From positions 29,193-93,192 of the forward strand of contig SNVD02014654.1 of the NCBI GenBank assembly GCA_013180625.2: a stretch of DNA of 64,000 nucleotides, given 5' to 3'. How positions within the stretch are numbered: position 1 is the first letter of the stretch; the number at the start of each line of letters is the position of its first letter. The notes beneath the pieces were generated by a model. It was not told where the DNA came from, did not search any database, and was given only the letters and a program-made list of their open reading frames with translations. The position numbers were made by a program, and so were the translations under genes. This stretch comes from Boswellia sacra (Eukaryota > Streptophyta > Magnoliopsida > Sapindales > Burseraceae). Shown in pieces: positions 1-9,964 of this stretch.

Positions 1-155
1 AATTGATCAGGTTTTATCTCTCTTTGCCATTTGTCTCATTTGCTTTGTTGTTTGTTTTTGACTTTCATTTGCTCTTATGTTTTTATTTCTTTTATGTGTC
101 TCTATTTTCTTTTCTTTTCTTTTATTTTCTTTTCTTTTGTTTAATTTGATTATTC

Positions 156-278
156 CGTGCTTCGAGTTCAGTTGTGCAACAGCTTGAGGAAACATTCAAA
201 CGGGAGTTGAAGCCATTGTCCGAAGGTTTGAAACGTGCATATCTGGGAGAAGAACAAACTCAATCGCATTATCAGTAA
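156..278 (+). pseudogene. Remnant of gypsy pol linker between protease and reverse transcriptase
   Basis: The frame at 156-275 reads through residues ELKPLSEGLKRAYLGE and stops at TAA 276-278. Athila/Tat-lineage polyproteins carry a closely similar Leu-Lys-Pro-Leu-Pro ... Tyr-Ala-Tyr-Leu-Gly-Glu motif just upstream of reverse transcriptase. The RT domain that should follow is missing and unrelated sequence begins, so this looks like an internal deletion or replacement point. The T-rich stretch at 1-155 shows no coding signal. Confidence 0.6.
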
Positions 279-301
279 TATCTCTCCTTTTTTCCTTTTC
301 A

Positions 302-931
302 ATGGATGCTGATATCTTTCTGTCAAACCTTCGTAAATATTTCCCTTCACTTCCTCAAAATGCTGTGTTTAAAATTTATAAAGTACGGATGACTAGACTT
401 TGGGAATTGATGCTCCTAAATGTGCCTGCTGATATCCGATGGCTTATCGAAGCCAAGGTGAGATTGTCCGGTGAGCCGGACATTAATCTCGCAAAATAAT
501 GCCTGGTCTAGGAAAGAGGTACTACGCCAAGAGGCGAAGAGCGAAAAGGTTACAAGTATATTATAAATGTGCTAGATGGAATTGTAACCAGACTTGTCGT
601 TCATTAGGTTTTGCGTCCAGGAATAGAGAAGATAAAACTTTCATTTATTAAGAATGGTTTGAGTAATGAGTCGCTGGATAATGTTTTGTTAACTCTCGAG
701 TCACATTCTTGTGGACTTGTTCAGCGTGAATTGCTTAATCTATGGACACAATTTCGTGATGACTTGCAGTGTTATAGTCTAGGGAATCTGACTAAAAACG
801 ACCCTGTTTGCCAGTTTATAAGAAAACTGGATGGGAAGCAAATCCCCGACTCATATAAGGCGTTTCAGCCGTTACTGGACGTAAAACCAGAGGAAGATGT
901 GAGCCACAATCACAACTACTTGTACATTTGA
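302..931 (+). CDS. Unrecognised two-exon coding-like region inside the retrotransposon
   Basis: Two open stretches in the same frame can be joined. The first starts at ATG 302 and reads to AAG at 457, followed by a good donor (GTGAGA at 458). The second starts after an acceptor (ATTAG ending at 607) and runs from 608 to 931. The 150-nt gap contains a stop and is flanked by GT/AG in phase 0. The product of about 160 aa is rich in Leu, Lys and charged residues (LRPGIEKIKLSF, LVQRELLNLWTQF). I recognise no family. It could be a captured host-gene fragment with its intron, or a lineage-specific extra ORF of the element. A third exon after a possible donor near 890 is not excluded. Confidence 0.35.
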
Positions 932-1084
932 ATGTGTTGTTGTTGTTGAATTTTATTTTTTTTTCTTGTTTCGTTTGATCTGATTATCAATGTTGTTTTT
1001 GTGTTGTTGTTGTTTGTTGATTTTGTTTGTTTTAATTTCAAGTTTCTTTTTGACAAACCATATGACTACCCTATGGCATAAGTA

Positions 1085-1345
1085 CACGTGGGAGACAAGT
1101 GTGGAGGTTTTGTCAACCTCCACCGAAAGTGTATCTCTATTTTTTATGCTTAATGTGGGAGACAAGTGTGGGGGTTTTGTCAACCCCCGCCGAAAGTGTA
1201 TCTCCATTTTCCATGCTTCACGTGGGAGACAAGTGTATAGGTTTTGTCAAACCTCGCCGAAAGAATATCTCATTTTTTTAAATCTTGGGGCGATAAATCT
1301 GCATCGAGCAACCCCCACCGAAAGTATGTCCCCATGTGTCAAAAT
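1085..1345 (+). repeat. Tandem 67-bp repeats, each containing a hairpin
   Basis: Three clear copies start with GTGGGAGACAAGTGT at 1088, 1155 and 1222, an exact 67-bp period; a fourth, degraded copy lies at about 1285-1345. Copy 1 holds a perfect 9-bp stem with a 5-nt loop: GTGGAGGTT (1101-1109), loop TTGTC, AACCTCCAC (1115-1123). Copy 2 keeps the stem with changed bases: GTGGGGGTT (1168-1176) against AACCCCCGC (1182-1190), so A-T became G-C and T-A became a T-G wobble. Copy 3 has a shorter stem (AGGTTT/AAACCT, 1239-1254). In all three copies GAGA upstream can pair with TCTC downstream, enclosing an internal loop with CCGAAAG. Function unknown. Confidence 0.85.
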
Positions 1346-1373
1346 TTGAGAGTGTTATGGGTGTATATATACA

Positions 1374-1381
1374 TTCTGCAT
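1374..1381 (+). promoter_or_regulatory. Possible TATA box of the LOG ORF
   Basis: TATATATA lies 88 bp upstream of the LOG start codon, between the hairpin repeats and the ORF. The distance suits a plant core promoter with a 50-60 nt leader, but the window is AT-rich and such strings arise by chance. Confidence 0.35.
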
Positions 1382-1468
1382 ATTTTCATATGTCATTCCA
1401 TAACCTGTCTTGCAATTGAAAAGCATAATATCTAACGTGTCTTACACAAGATTAGAGCACTTGTAGAA

Positions 1469-2119
1469 ATGGAGAAAACACCAATTCGGCGATTCCGCAA
1501 TATATGCGTATTTTGCGGATCGCAATTTGGTAAAGATGGAGAGTTTACCACAGCAGCTCTTGATCTTGGTAGGACATTAGCTGCGAGGGGTATTAATTTG
1601 ATTTATGGAGGGGGTAGTCTTGGGTTAATGGGGTGTGTGTCAACAGCTGCATCCCTAGGAGGGAGCAAAGTTCTCGGCATTATCCCTAAACCATTAGCTG
1701 TACGAGATATCGTAGGCAACACAATCGGGGAAGAGTTACAGGTCTCTAGTATGCATGAGCGTATTGCACATATGGTTGTTAAGTCCGATGCATTTATAGC
1801 TTTGCCGGGTGGTTATGGTACATTAGAGGAGATATTTCAAATCACCTATTGGGCACAGCTAAACATCCATCGGAAACCCATTGGTTTGTTAAATGTTAAT
1901 AATTTTTTTGATGGTTTGTTGTCCTTTCTTGATCAAGCTGTAGAAAAAAATTTCATCTCACCGTCAGCAAGGCAAATGCTGGTTACAGCTTCAACTGCAG
2001 GAGAGTTAATTGACAAACTACAAGAATTCGTCTATTCACCTGATCCAACAATGGCTCGGATAAATTGGTTTGGAGAAGGCAACAAAAGGCGTCAACTGGA
2101 TTTAACCCTCCATCTGTAA
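1469..2119 (+). CDS. Cytokinin riboside 5'-monophosphate phosphoribohydrolase (LOG-like), intronless
   Basis: LOG enzymes release active free-base cytokinins from their nucleotides by cleaving off ribose 5'-phosphate, in cytosol and nucleus. This 216-aa ORF has the full family length (usually 210-230 aa). Visible motifs: CVFCGS at 13-18, the nucleotide-binding glycine loop GGGSLGLMG at 47-55, MHERIAHM with Arg98, and the signature PGGYGTLEE at 113-121 with its catalytic Glu; no stop or frameshift. The C-terminus (KRRQLDLTLHL) looks like the complete tail of one LOG subgroup. ATG 1469 is the first in frame before the conserved core. Plant LOG genes normally have several introns; this one has none, pointing to an mRNA-derived copy. 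It lies inside an LTR retrotransposon, upstream of the polypurine tract, so it could move with the element. No poly(A) or target duplication marks a separate retrocopy. Whether it is expressed is unknown. Confidence 0.93.
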   Translation: MEKTPIRRFRNICVFCGSQFGKDGEFTTAALDLGRTLAARGINLIYGGGSLGLMGCVSTAASLGGSKVLGIIPKPLAVRDIVGNTIGEELQVSSMHERIAHMVVKSDAFIALPGGYGTLEEIFQITYWAQLNIHRKPIGLLNVNNFFDGLLSFLDQAVEKNFISPSARQMLVTASTAGELIDKLQEFVYSPDPTMARINWFGEGNKRRQLDLTLHL

Positions 2120-4070
2120 TCTCTATTTGCTGGTTTGCTTCGTTTTTGTTTGCTTTCTTTTTAGTGTGTTTATTTGAGATTTTTCATGTCGTTTCTTTTG
2201 AGCTTTTTCAGGTTATTTCTTTCGTCCCAGGTAATATTTTCTAATCTCGGTTTTTAGAGTGGTGGCTTAAAAAGTTCAAGTTCTCTTGAAACGCATTCTG
2301 GATCTCTTCAATCCATAATGGCTGAATAAGGAGGCTAACTTCTAAACTTTTTAGACCCATTCTAACTAACTTGTTTTTGTTTGCTGACTTGTTGAACTTT
2401 GTTATTTTATGAGTGAGTTTAGTTTTGCGTAATTTAGAGTTGTTATGTGTTTTTATCTTTATCAGTTTTGATTTAAAAAAAAAAACAATTGTGGAAAAAC
2501 CTGAGAATGGCAGAATATGGGGTTTCTTTAACCCTTGAAACGCATTCTCTCTAAATAAATCTGTAGTTTGTTTAGTTCATGTTATTTGAAGTGTCTTGTT
2601 TCTTGTTTTGTTCTTTCATAATAAAGGTATATAGGCTGGAAACCTTAAGTTTGCGGGCTACTGGTCCTAAGGATTGTTGAAATATACAATCTTGACTCAG
2701 GTATAACAACGCCACGTACCTCTTTTCTTGCATTTTGTGGGTCGATGATAAGATAATGATTGAATTAAGAATAACTCTTGGAAAATGATAAATGATGCAT
2801 GGATCTGTGTGCTTGAAATGTTTATTAGTTTTCGCTCTGCTTTTGCTTCCTTGCGCAACATTGAGCACTGAGCTATTATCACTGAGTTATTTGTTCACTT
2901 AGAAAAGTTTATGTAATTTAAATGTTTCTTCAGATTTCAATGAATTCTAGAACTTGTTTGATGGTCACTCGAGGCGAAATCCTAGAATGTGCAACATTGG
3001 GGAAATGATTTAGGCCATCTTTGGACCGTTTGAGCCTTAATAGCCAACCTTAACTGAAATTGATCCCTAGTTACCCCTTTGAGCCTTTGTAAGCCTTTTT
3101 CTTTGTCTCACTAAAATATTTCCTAACCTCAAATGAATTTATTCCAAATAGTTTATCCCTTACCTATGAGCATGTAGATCGTTCATAATTAAATTTTGAG
3201 CTATGTTCTGGTTTTGGGAAGTTAGAGGAGGTTGGGATGTGTCATGAGCAATACAAGTGAGTTCTATTGTGTTTTAAAAAAAAAAAAGAGAAAAACAAAA
3301 AAAAAAACCAATCTGTACTTATCGTCCACGTACTTACACATTGAGGACAATGTGTTGTTTAAGTGTGGGGGAGGGGAAGTGTAATAAAAAAAAAAAAGAG
3401 AACAAAAGAAAAAGAATAAGAGATCTATACCCTTAAGTGTTCTTTAAAAGAATGAAACAACAAAGTGTGGGGGTGTAGTTTTCTTTTGTTTTCTGCAAAA
3501 AAAAAAAAAAAGATTGAGTGTTCTAAATAAGTTTGGGGGAGTAACCTGGTGAATTGAAATGAAGTTGTGTTATAGGGTTGAGCTCTACATAGTCTTGAAT
3601 GATTTATGTGTTTGTGGGTGATTTGAGCCAAATTATTATCCTTTATCATACCTTCACCCAAGCCAAACGTTACAAGCTTAATAAAGTCCTACTTGATCCT
3701 TGGTGTTGTGCATGTCTACATTAGTGGAGAGTGACTTGAAAAGCAGGCCTATGGAGTTCATTTATACACACATCTTCAATATTAAATATGATTCATTTTT
3801 ATGCATAAACTCATCCGGGTTACAAGTGATTAGGTGAGAATGGCTCTACACACACACACTTGAGGAATTGAAGTGAAGCGAAACTAATCTTTGAGATAAA
3901 ATTCTTGATCAAGTGCATTATTTTGAAGTTTTCCTTGGGTTATAATTAAGTACAATCTTTGAGGCCTATTTGCAAGATGAAGCATTTGTGTGTTTTAATT
4001 TTTTTTGATTCTGTTTCGGTTTAGTTTTATTTCATATTGTCGTAGTTGCTCGAGGACTAGCAAAGTCTAA
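2120..4070 (+). other. Noncoding 3' internal region of the gypsy element
   Basis: No coding frame is convincing here. The stretch has poly-A runs (2474-2485, 3276-3307, 3386-3400, 3496-3511), phrases such as TTTGAGCCTT (near 3028 and 3077) and repeated G-rich tracts (AGTGTGGGGGAGGGG near 3361, AGTGTGGGGGTG near 3462, GTTTGGGGGAG near 3531). The phrase CATTGAGGACAATGTG followed by a GTGTGGGGG tract is typical of the region upstream of the 3' LTR in Athila/Tat elements. Confidence 0.7.
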
Positions 4071-4083
4071 GTGTGGGGGAATT
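4071..4083 (+). promoter_or_regulatory. Polypurine tract of the gypsy element
   Basis: GTGTGGGGGAATT directly abuts the TG start of the 3' LTR. This is where plus-strand DNA synthesis is primed in LTR elements. Confidence 0.8.
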
Positions 4084-5495
4084 TGATAGGTGTCTATTTA
4101 TATATCATTTTCATATCAATTCGTCCATGTTTCTTTGCTATATTCCTTGGTATTTTTATGTTTTTGTGTGGTTTTTGATGTTTGTAGGAGTTTTGGAGGA
4201 ACTTACACAAAATTGGAGTAAAACCCTTCATTTTCACCTCTGCTAGTCAACCAATTTCTTGGAGTTGATTGTATCGATATACAATTAACCGGATAACATG
4301 CTATATACCATTGAAAAGCTCTCGAAGTCTATTTTCTGGAGAAATTTACGGTTCACGAATTTATGTAGTGTACCGAAAGTTGTGATAAAAATGGTATGAG
4401 AAGTGTATATGTAATTCCATATATCACTGTAGCATGTATAATACGGGGCACTGTAGCAAGTTACTGTAGCAGAGTATTTAAACACATTTTAGGGTTTTAT
4501 TTTCAAAACTTGAAGAGGGGAGAACGTGGTAGAGGCTGCAGCTCTGGAATTCTTTCATCTCTTGGAGTTCTTGAAGGAGAAAGGAAGCTTGGAAAGAGGA
4601 AGAACTACAATCCAAAGAGAATTACATCAAATTTGCTAAGTTTTTCCCTTCCCTTTCATTTTCTGGAATGTCTCCATGTTGTATTGTATTTACCACGTTC
4701 TTAAACATGTGTAACTGAATCTGAATTGGTTGAGGGTGATTTCAAAGCCCCTGATATGGTTTTTGTAAGTTGATTGTGCAAGGAAGTTGTTATCCAATTC
4801 TCTAATTGAAGTTGCTTGTATTTTCCCATATCTAATGCTTATGATTGCTTGCTGATTGTATTTGAATGGCCAACTGAATATAATCTGGTTGTTGTCTATT
4901 GCTAGACTAGAAATCTTGATCCGTAATTGTCTTGAATTTCTAATCCTTAGTAGCAAAATTGTGATCAGATATTGCAATTGGAGAATACAACCTAAGTTAA
5001 ATAATCCGAGCTTGTGTGTTTATTGCTTAGATCAACCTATCTTTCTTATCGTAATGCATCCATTGAATTAAATTTAGAGAGCTTGTTCTAGGTTGTTTAA
5101 TGGATAGAGATTAAATAAAGAGCCTGTTTTATTTAACAACAAAGTAAGGAAAGATTGGGATAACAGAGCTTGTTGTTATCTATGGTTGATAATTTCAATG
5201 GTGTAATTGGATGACAATTCTACAATTAATTCGCAAATCCATATCTTGTGGTAGAGAAGGATCCCTTAACCAGGTTTCTCTCATTGATTTTTCAATCTGT
5301 TTTAATTTGCATTGTGTTATTCTTTACTTGCATTAATATTTCATCAAGTTAATCAATCAACAAAACCCCCCTCATTTAGTTTATTATTGCTTTCGAATAA
5401 CAAATTCAATTAGAATCAATCCTCGTGGGAACGATATCTTACTCATCACTTTATTACTTGTGCGACTAGTATACTTGCTAGTTTCGAACGCATCA
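4084..5495 (+). repeat. 3' LTR of the LOG-carrying gypsy element
   Basis: It starts TGATAGGTGTC and ends CGAACGCATCA (TG...CA), 1412 bp. It aligns over its whole length with the LTR at 61182-62589 and parts are almost identical (compare 5069-5255 with 62159-62344). A TATA-like TATTTAAA at 4475-4482 follows three copies of CTGTAGC within about 45 bp, the likely U3 promoter. The 5-bp target duplication cannot be tested because the 5' LTR is outside the window. Confidence 0.88.
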
Positions 5496-6222
5496 GAAAA
5501 CAAAAATAAATTAATACATTTAGATTAAATAAAAATTAAACAAAAATAAATTAATAAATTTATGGTTTCTCTACTCACCATAAATGAGATATGAGATAGG
5601 CATGATTAGTTATTACAATAAGAAGTTTTATTATTTAAATATATTTTTGAACCTTTAGTAATAAAAAGTTGTTTGGCTAAGTGGTTGAAAGTTTTTGTGA
5701 TAGCTTAGAATCTTGGGTTCAAGTCCCTTCATTGCATTTCTTTCAACTAATTTCCTCTTCTTGGATGGAATCTACAGTTAGGAGTATTTAGTTAAATGGA
5801 TGGAATTTGATGTTGTATTTAGTTAAAATAACTTATATTGGATGAAATTTGATGCTATTTAATGGAAAATCTAACTGAAGAGGTCTCTATGATGAATTTT
5901 AAAATGTCAAGGGTACCCGATGATGAAAAATGACAAACAGTGAATATCGACGAAATTAAACCAAAACATCGAGGGTCTATGTGATTAAATCCAATAAAAA
6001 ATAAAAAAATTCAAAGGCAATCAAAACCAGTCGACACACACCACTATCACCCACTCATGCCACACACTGCACCATCCCCAAAACAGCCCTCACAACACTC
6101 TCACACCACCACATCCATTTCAACTCTCTTAAAGAAAAACAAAAATCAATCAAATTAAAAAAAATAATAAAAAACATACAAACAAATCCAGAAAAAATTA
6201 GAAGCAAAGGCCATCTAGCAAA
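5496..6222. other. AT-rich spacer between gypsy LTR and hAT element
   Basis: No gene is visible. Simple AT-rich repeats at 5496-5570 (two copies of AAACAAAAATAAATTAATA) adjoin the LTR. The only structured piece is the tRNA-like box pair at 5671-5730. Confidence 0.6.
5671..5730 (+). repeat. tRNA-derived SINE head or tRNA pseudogene
   Basis: An A-box-like TGGCTAAGTGGT (5674-5685) and a B-box-like GGTTCAAGTCC (5716-5726) lie 30 nt apart, as in RNA polymerase III internal promoters. The sequence between cannot form a full cloverleaf and no CCA-compatible acceptor stem is seen, so a tRNA relic or SINE head is more likely than a working tRNA. Confidence 0.4.
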
Positions 6223-6440
6223 TAGGGATGTCAAAATTACCCGTGCGGGCCGGGTACCCGAATCCACGGCCCAGTATTGCCGGGGAGTCACCCGGATTTC
6301 CAGAGAAATAGGCCGAGGATGGGGAGAGGAATCCCGAGGAATGCCCGGGACCGGGAGGGGGTTGGGGACTAGTATTCCTGGCCCGAAATAAATATAAAAA
6401 TATTTTTTATTTAATTTATTTAATTTACGACAATATAAAA

Positions 6441-6555
6441 TCCGACACTCGACGGAATCTGACACTCGACATCATGAAATCTGACACCCGATATGAAATC
6501 CGACACTCGATAGCATAGAATCTTACACTCGACAATATAAAATCCGACACTCGAT
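6441..6555. repeat. Left subterminal repeats of the hAT element
   Basis: Six close copies of a TCCGACACTCGA-like motif spaced about 15-25 bp apart. hAT transposases bind short subterminal repeats of this kind; the same motif recurs at the other end of this element. Confidence 0.8.
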
Positions 6556-7328
6556 GAAAATTTTTCAGGATGTGTCTAAATTTCATTACAGGGCCCTAAT
6601 TCTGTCTATTTTTTCAATTTTCCTGCTTCACTCTCACTGCTTTCGTTCGCCTAACCTGGGTCTTTTCCTTCACTTCAGACTTCACAGGTTCCATGGTGAC
6701 ATAGCTGCCTGGGTCCTGACTTGCAAGTTGCACTGCCTCCCCGTACCTGCGCTACTCTCTTGATCTGCACTGCTTCTCCAGACCTGCCCTGTGACAGCTT
6801 CTCCAGACTTCACCTCCACGGTAAGAGCTTCGCCTGACCTGCACCCATGTTTTACGAACTCTACTCCGATCTATTCGTCTTCTTCCTTTTCTGTATCAAC
6901 TCATTGAGTCATTGTTCTTTGTTTGAATTTATTTGTCAATAAAAGCTATTAGGGTGCTGTTATGACTTCAGTTTTACCTCCAGTCAGTATTTCCCTTCCC
7001 TTGTGATACCTCCTTTTGGTCATAATCTAGAACTAGATTTTGAACACATGTCGATGCCGATGAGATTCACAAAACCAAGTTTATTTCTTAAGTACTGACT
7101 AATTTGTTTAACAGATTGGATGCTTTCCCCACTTTGTAATTGTATTTGTATGTGACTAATTTGATTTTGTATGTGACGAATTCACAAAACCAAATTTGTT
7201 TAACACATCAAAATGGAGATGAATGATGTCATGTCATGTCATCTCCCATCTATTCATGCTTTTGCAATTCCCTTTTTTAGTAGCATAAATGGGGTTATTT
7301 TTGTATTTTTGTAGGTTATATACAAATA

Positions 7329-9695
7329 ATGTCTACATCCAGTGGAAATGATCAACCTACTTATAATGATGATGTGCCAATGGAAGAAAATGAAATGGAG
7401 CAAGATATTGAGGACAACATGGTTGATGTTTTGGTTGAGGATGGATTTACAAGAAATTCACAAACAGGACGCGGGAAAATACGACCACCAGTTGGTCGTA
7501 GCACTCGTTGGCGTGGACCACGAGGTGGTGTCACAAAGAGAAAGGAGGATCGTCAACCAATGAAACGGTCTTGGGTCTGGGAACATTTTACAAAAGAAAT
7601 TATTGAGGGCAGACATAAAGCTATTTGTAACCATTACAAAGCTGCATTGGTTGGTCACCATACAGATGGAACCAAACACTTGGCAAGCCATTTAGGAAGT
7701 TGTAAGAGTCGAAAACAAGCAACAATTAAGAAACAATTCTTGAGTTTTCAAAAGAAGCAATATGGAAGTAATTCATCAAAAATGGTTTGTTGAGACATTT
7801 GATAAAGACGTTTGCGAGGAAAAGGTGGCCAAAATGATTGTAATGCATGAACTCCCTCTTTGTGTTATTGAGTATGAGGGTTTTAGGGAGTTAATGTATT
7901 ATGCTCAACCTTTGTTTGTTCCCATGAGTCGAAACACTTTAAGGAATGTGGTCTTTAAGATATATGATATTGAGAAGGAAAAGACCATGAAGATGATGGA
8001 TGCTTGTAAGAGTAGAATAGAAATAACAACTGATATGTGGACTGCAAGTAATAACAAAAAGGGATACATGTTGTGACAGCACATTTCATTGATGAGCATT
8101 GGAGATTACAAAGTCGTATCTTGAGGTAAATATATCATATATGAGACATGCTAATATCATACATTTAAAAGAAAAAGACTTAATTTCTTAATTACTAACT
8201 AGTGTTTGACCTTTACTATTGAATATGTTTTAGGTTCATATATGTTCCATCTCCACACACCGCTAAAGCACTTGCTGATGAGCTAGCTCCTTGTTTGATG
8301 GATTGAAATGTTGCTCGTAAGTTGTCATGTGTTACTCTTGACAATTGCTTTACTAATGATGCATTGATTCCTATACTGAAAGAAAAATTGGGTGTTCATA
8401 ACATGATTTTGAAAGGAAAATTATTTCATATGAGGTGCACATCACACATTTTGAATTTGATAGTAAGAGATGGGTTAGATGTGCTTGGAGATGGGATTGA
8501 TAAAATTAGAAATAGTGTCGCCTTTTGGTCTGCTACACCTAAAAGAATTGAGAGATTTGAGAGTGAAGCACGACAAATGAAAGTTTCTTGTACAAGAAAA
8601 TTGGCAGTAGATTGTTGCACTAGATAGAATTCAACTTATTTGATGTTGTCTACTAATTGGAATATAGAGATGTGTTTACTCGTTTGCATATGCGTGAAAA
8701 AAGTTACAGATCTTTACCTATGCATTCAGAGTGAGAGTTGGCAAGGTTGATGTGTGACCATTTAAAGTATTTCTATAAGGTGACCCCAGTGACCCCAGTG
8801 TTTTCAGATACAAGATATTCCACTTCCAACTTGTTTTTTGCTTTAATTTGTGACTTAAGATTGGCATTGACTAAATGGTGTGATTCTCCTCATTCTAAAA
8901 TAAAAGAGATGGCATCACAAATGATAGAAAATTTTGAAAAGTACTGGGAGGTCATTATGGTGTTTTGGCAGTGGCTGCGATCTTGGATCCAAGATATAAA
9001 ATGCAATTGATCACATTTTTCTTTCCAAAAATTTATGGAGACAATGCTTCAAAGTATGTTGGAGATGTCAAAGACATTGTTTATGACTTAGTAGAGGAGT
9101 ACAAACTTAAAGCTGCCACTGTAGGTATAGGTGAACAAGATAAGTCATTAGCAAGTGAGGTTCTTATGAGTGGTGGGTTGGAAGATATGACCTTTGAGTC
9201 CAACTTAGAGTATCAATCATACATTGGTTCAACTAGTAATACAGTTACTAAGTCTAAGTTAGATTTGTATTTGGAGGAACAATGTTTGAAGCACACTAGT
9301 GGCCATTTTGATATTTTGAGTTGGTGGAACACAAATGTAGGCAAATATCCTTTGTTGGCTGAAATTGCAAAAGATATTTTGCCTATTCCAATTTCTACTG
9401 TGGCTTCTAAGTCTGCATTTAGTACGAGTGGTAGACATTTAAGTCCCCATCATAGCAAACTACATTCAAAGACATTGGAAGCTTTGATGTGCACTCAGAA
9501 TTGGTTATGGGCTCAGTCACGTGGTATTATATTCTCTTCAATGTTCAATCTATATTTTATGATATATGGATATTTCTAATACCTTTTCTTTCCTTTTTTG
9601 TTTTCCTAGGAATGATTCCTGAGTATGAGTTGGTAACAGTAGAAGAAACAGTGTATGATGAGGATGAAGAGCCATTAGAACTATCGACATCGTAA
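7329..9695 (+). pseudogene. hAT transposase (BED zinc finger / RNase H-like / hATC dimerisation), broken
   Basis: Pieces in order: an acidic N-terminus with a basic RGKIRPP...RWRGPRGG patch (7329-7560); a BED-type finger (SWVWEHF ... HLASHLGSC) whose second cysteine is Tyr (CNHYK, near 7630); the RNase H-like core (ITTDMWTASNN near 8025, CVTLDNCFTNDA near 8328); and the C-terminal hAT dimerisation domain (FDILSWWNTNVGKYPLLAEIA near 9310). Likely introns are 8126-8233 and one ending near 9609. Breaks: frameshifts near 7770, 8070 and 8960, stops TGA near 8304 and TAG 8625-8627 where Trp is expected, and Lys for Glu in the usually conserved ASESAF motif. The family excises and reinserts DNA; this copy cannot. 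Confidence 0.9.
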
Positions 9696-9964
9696 GCTTG
9701 TTCTTGAGTTGATATGGTCGGGGTATAAATGTTGGATTGTACTTTTTGGATGTTTAGAGTTTAGACTATATTTGCCTTCGTTGAGTTGTGGTTTCTTTAT
9801 ATTTCAAACTTATGTTCGATGTAGTTTTTAGGGAATCTTAATTAGGGATTTGAGTTTCCGTCAGATTTGTGAACTTATTTTGTGTTTCTAGGGATAAATC
9901 TAATGTTATTATGTGATTTTTGTGGTTTGATGTGTATGAAAACTGTGAAAACCGACGGGTTTTA

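Larger units (their letters stand above)
1..5495 (+). mobile_element. Ty3/gypsy (Athila/Tat-type) LTR retrotransposon, 3' part, carrying a LOG ORF
   Basis: The 5' end lies outside the window. Seen directly: a short remnant like the gypsy protease-RT linker (156-278), unknown coding-like exons (302-931), tandem hairpin repeats (1085-1345), an intact LOG ORF (1469-2119), a long noncoding stretch with G-rich tracts (2120-4070), a polypurine tract (4071-4083) and a TG...CA LTR (4084-5495). The LTR matches the 5' LTR at 61182-62589, which is followed by a tRNA-Asp primer site and an Athila/Tat-like gag; this fixes family and orientation. RT, RNase H and integrase are absent from the visible internal part, so the element is non-autonomous. 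The LOG insert may have been captured by the element or may be a nested retrocopy; the sequence does not decide. Confidence 0.8.

Noticed and set aside
990..1349. 119-codon open frame across the hairpin repeats
   Set aside because: It simply translates the 67-bp tandem units; overlapping frames are also open and no protein motif is seen.
5671..5730. Functional tRNA gene
   Set aside because: Box motifs are present, but acceptor, D and anticodon stems do not pair.
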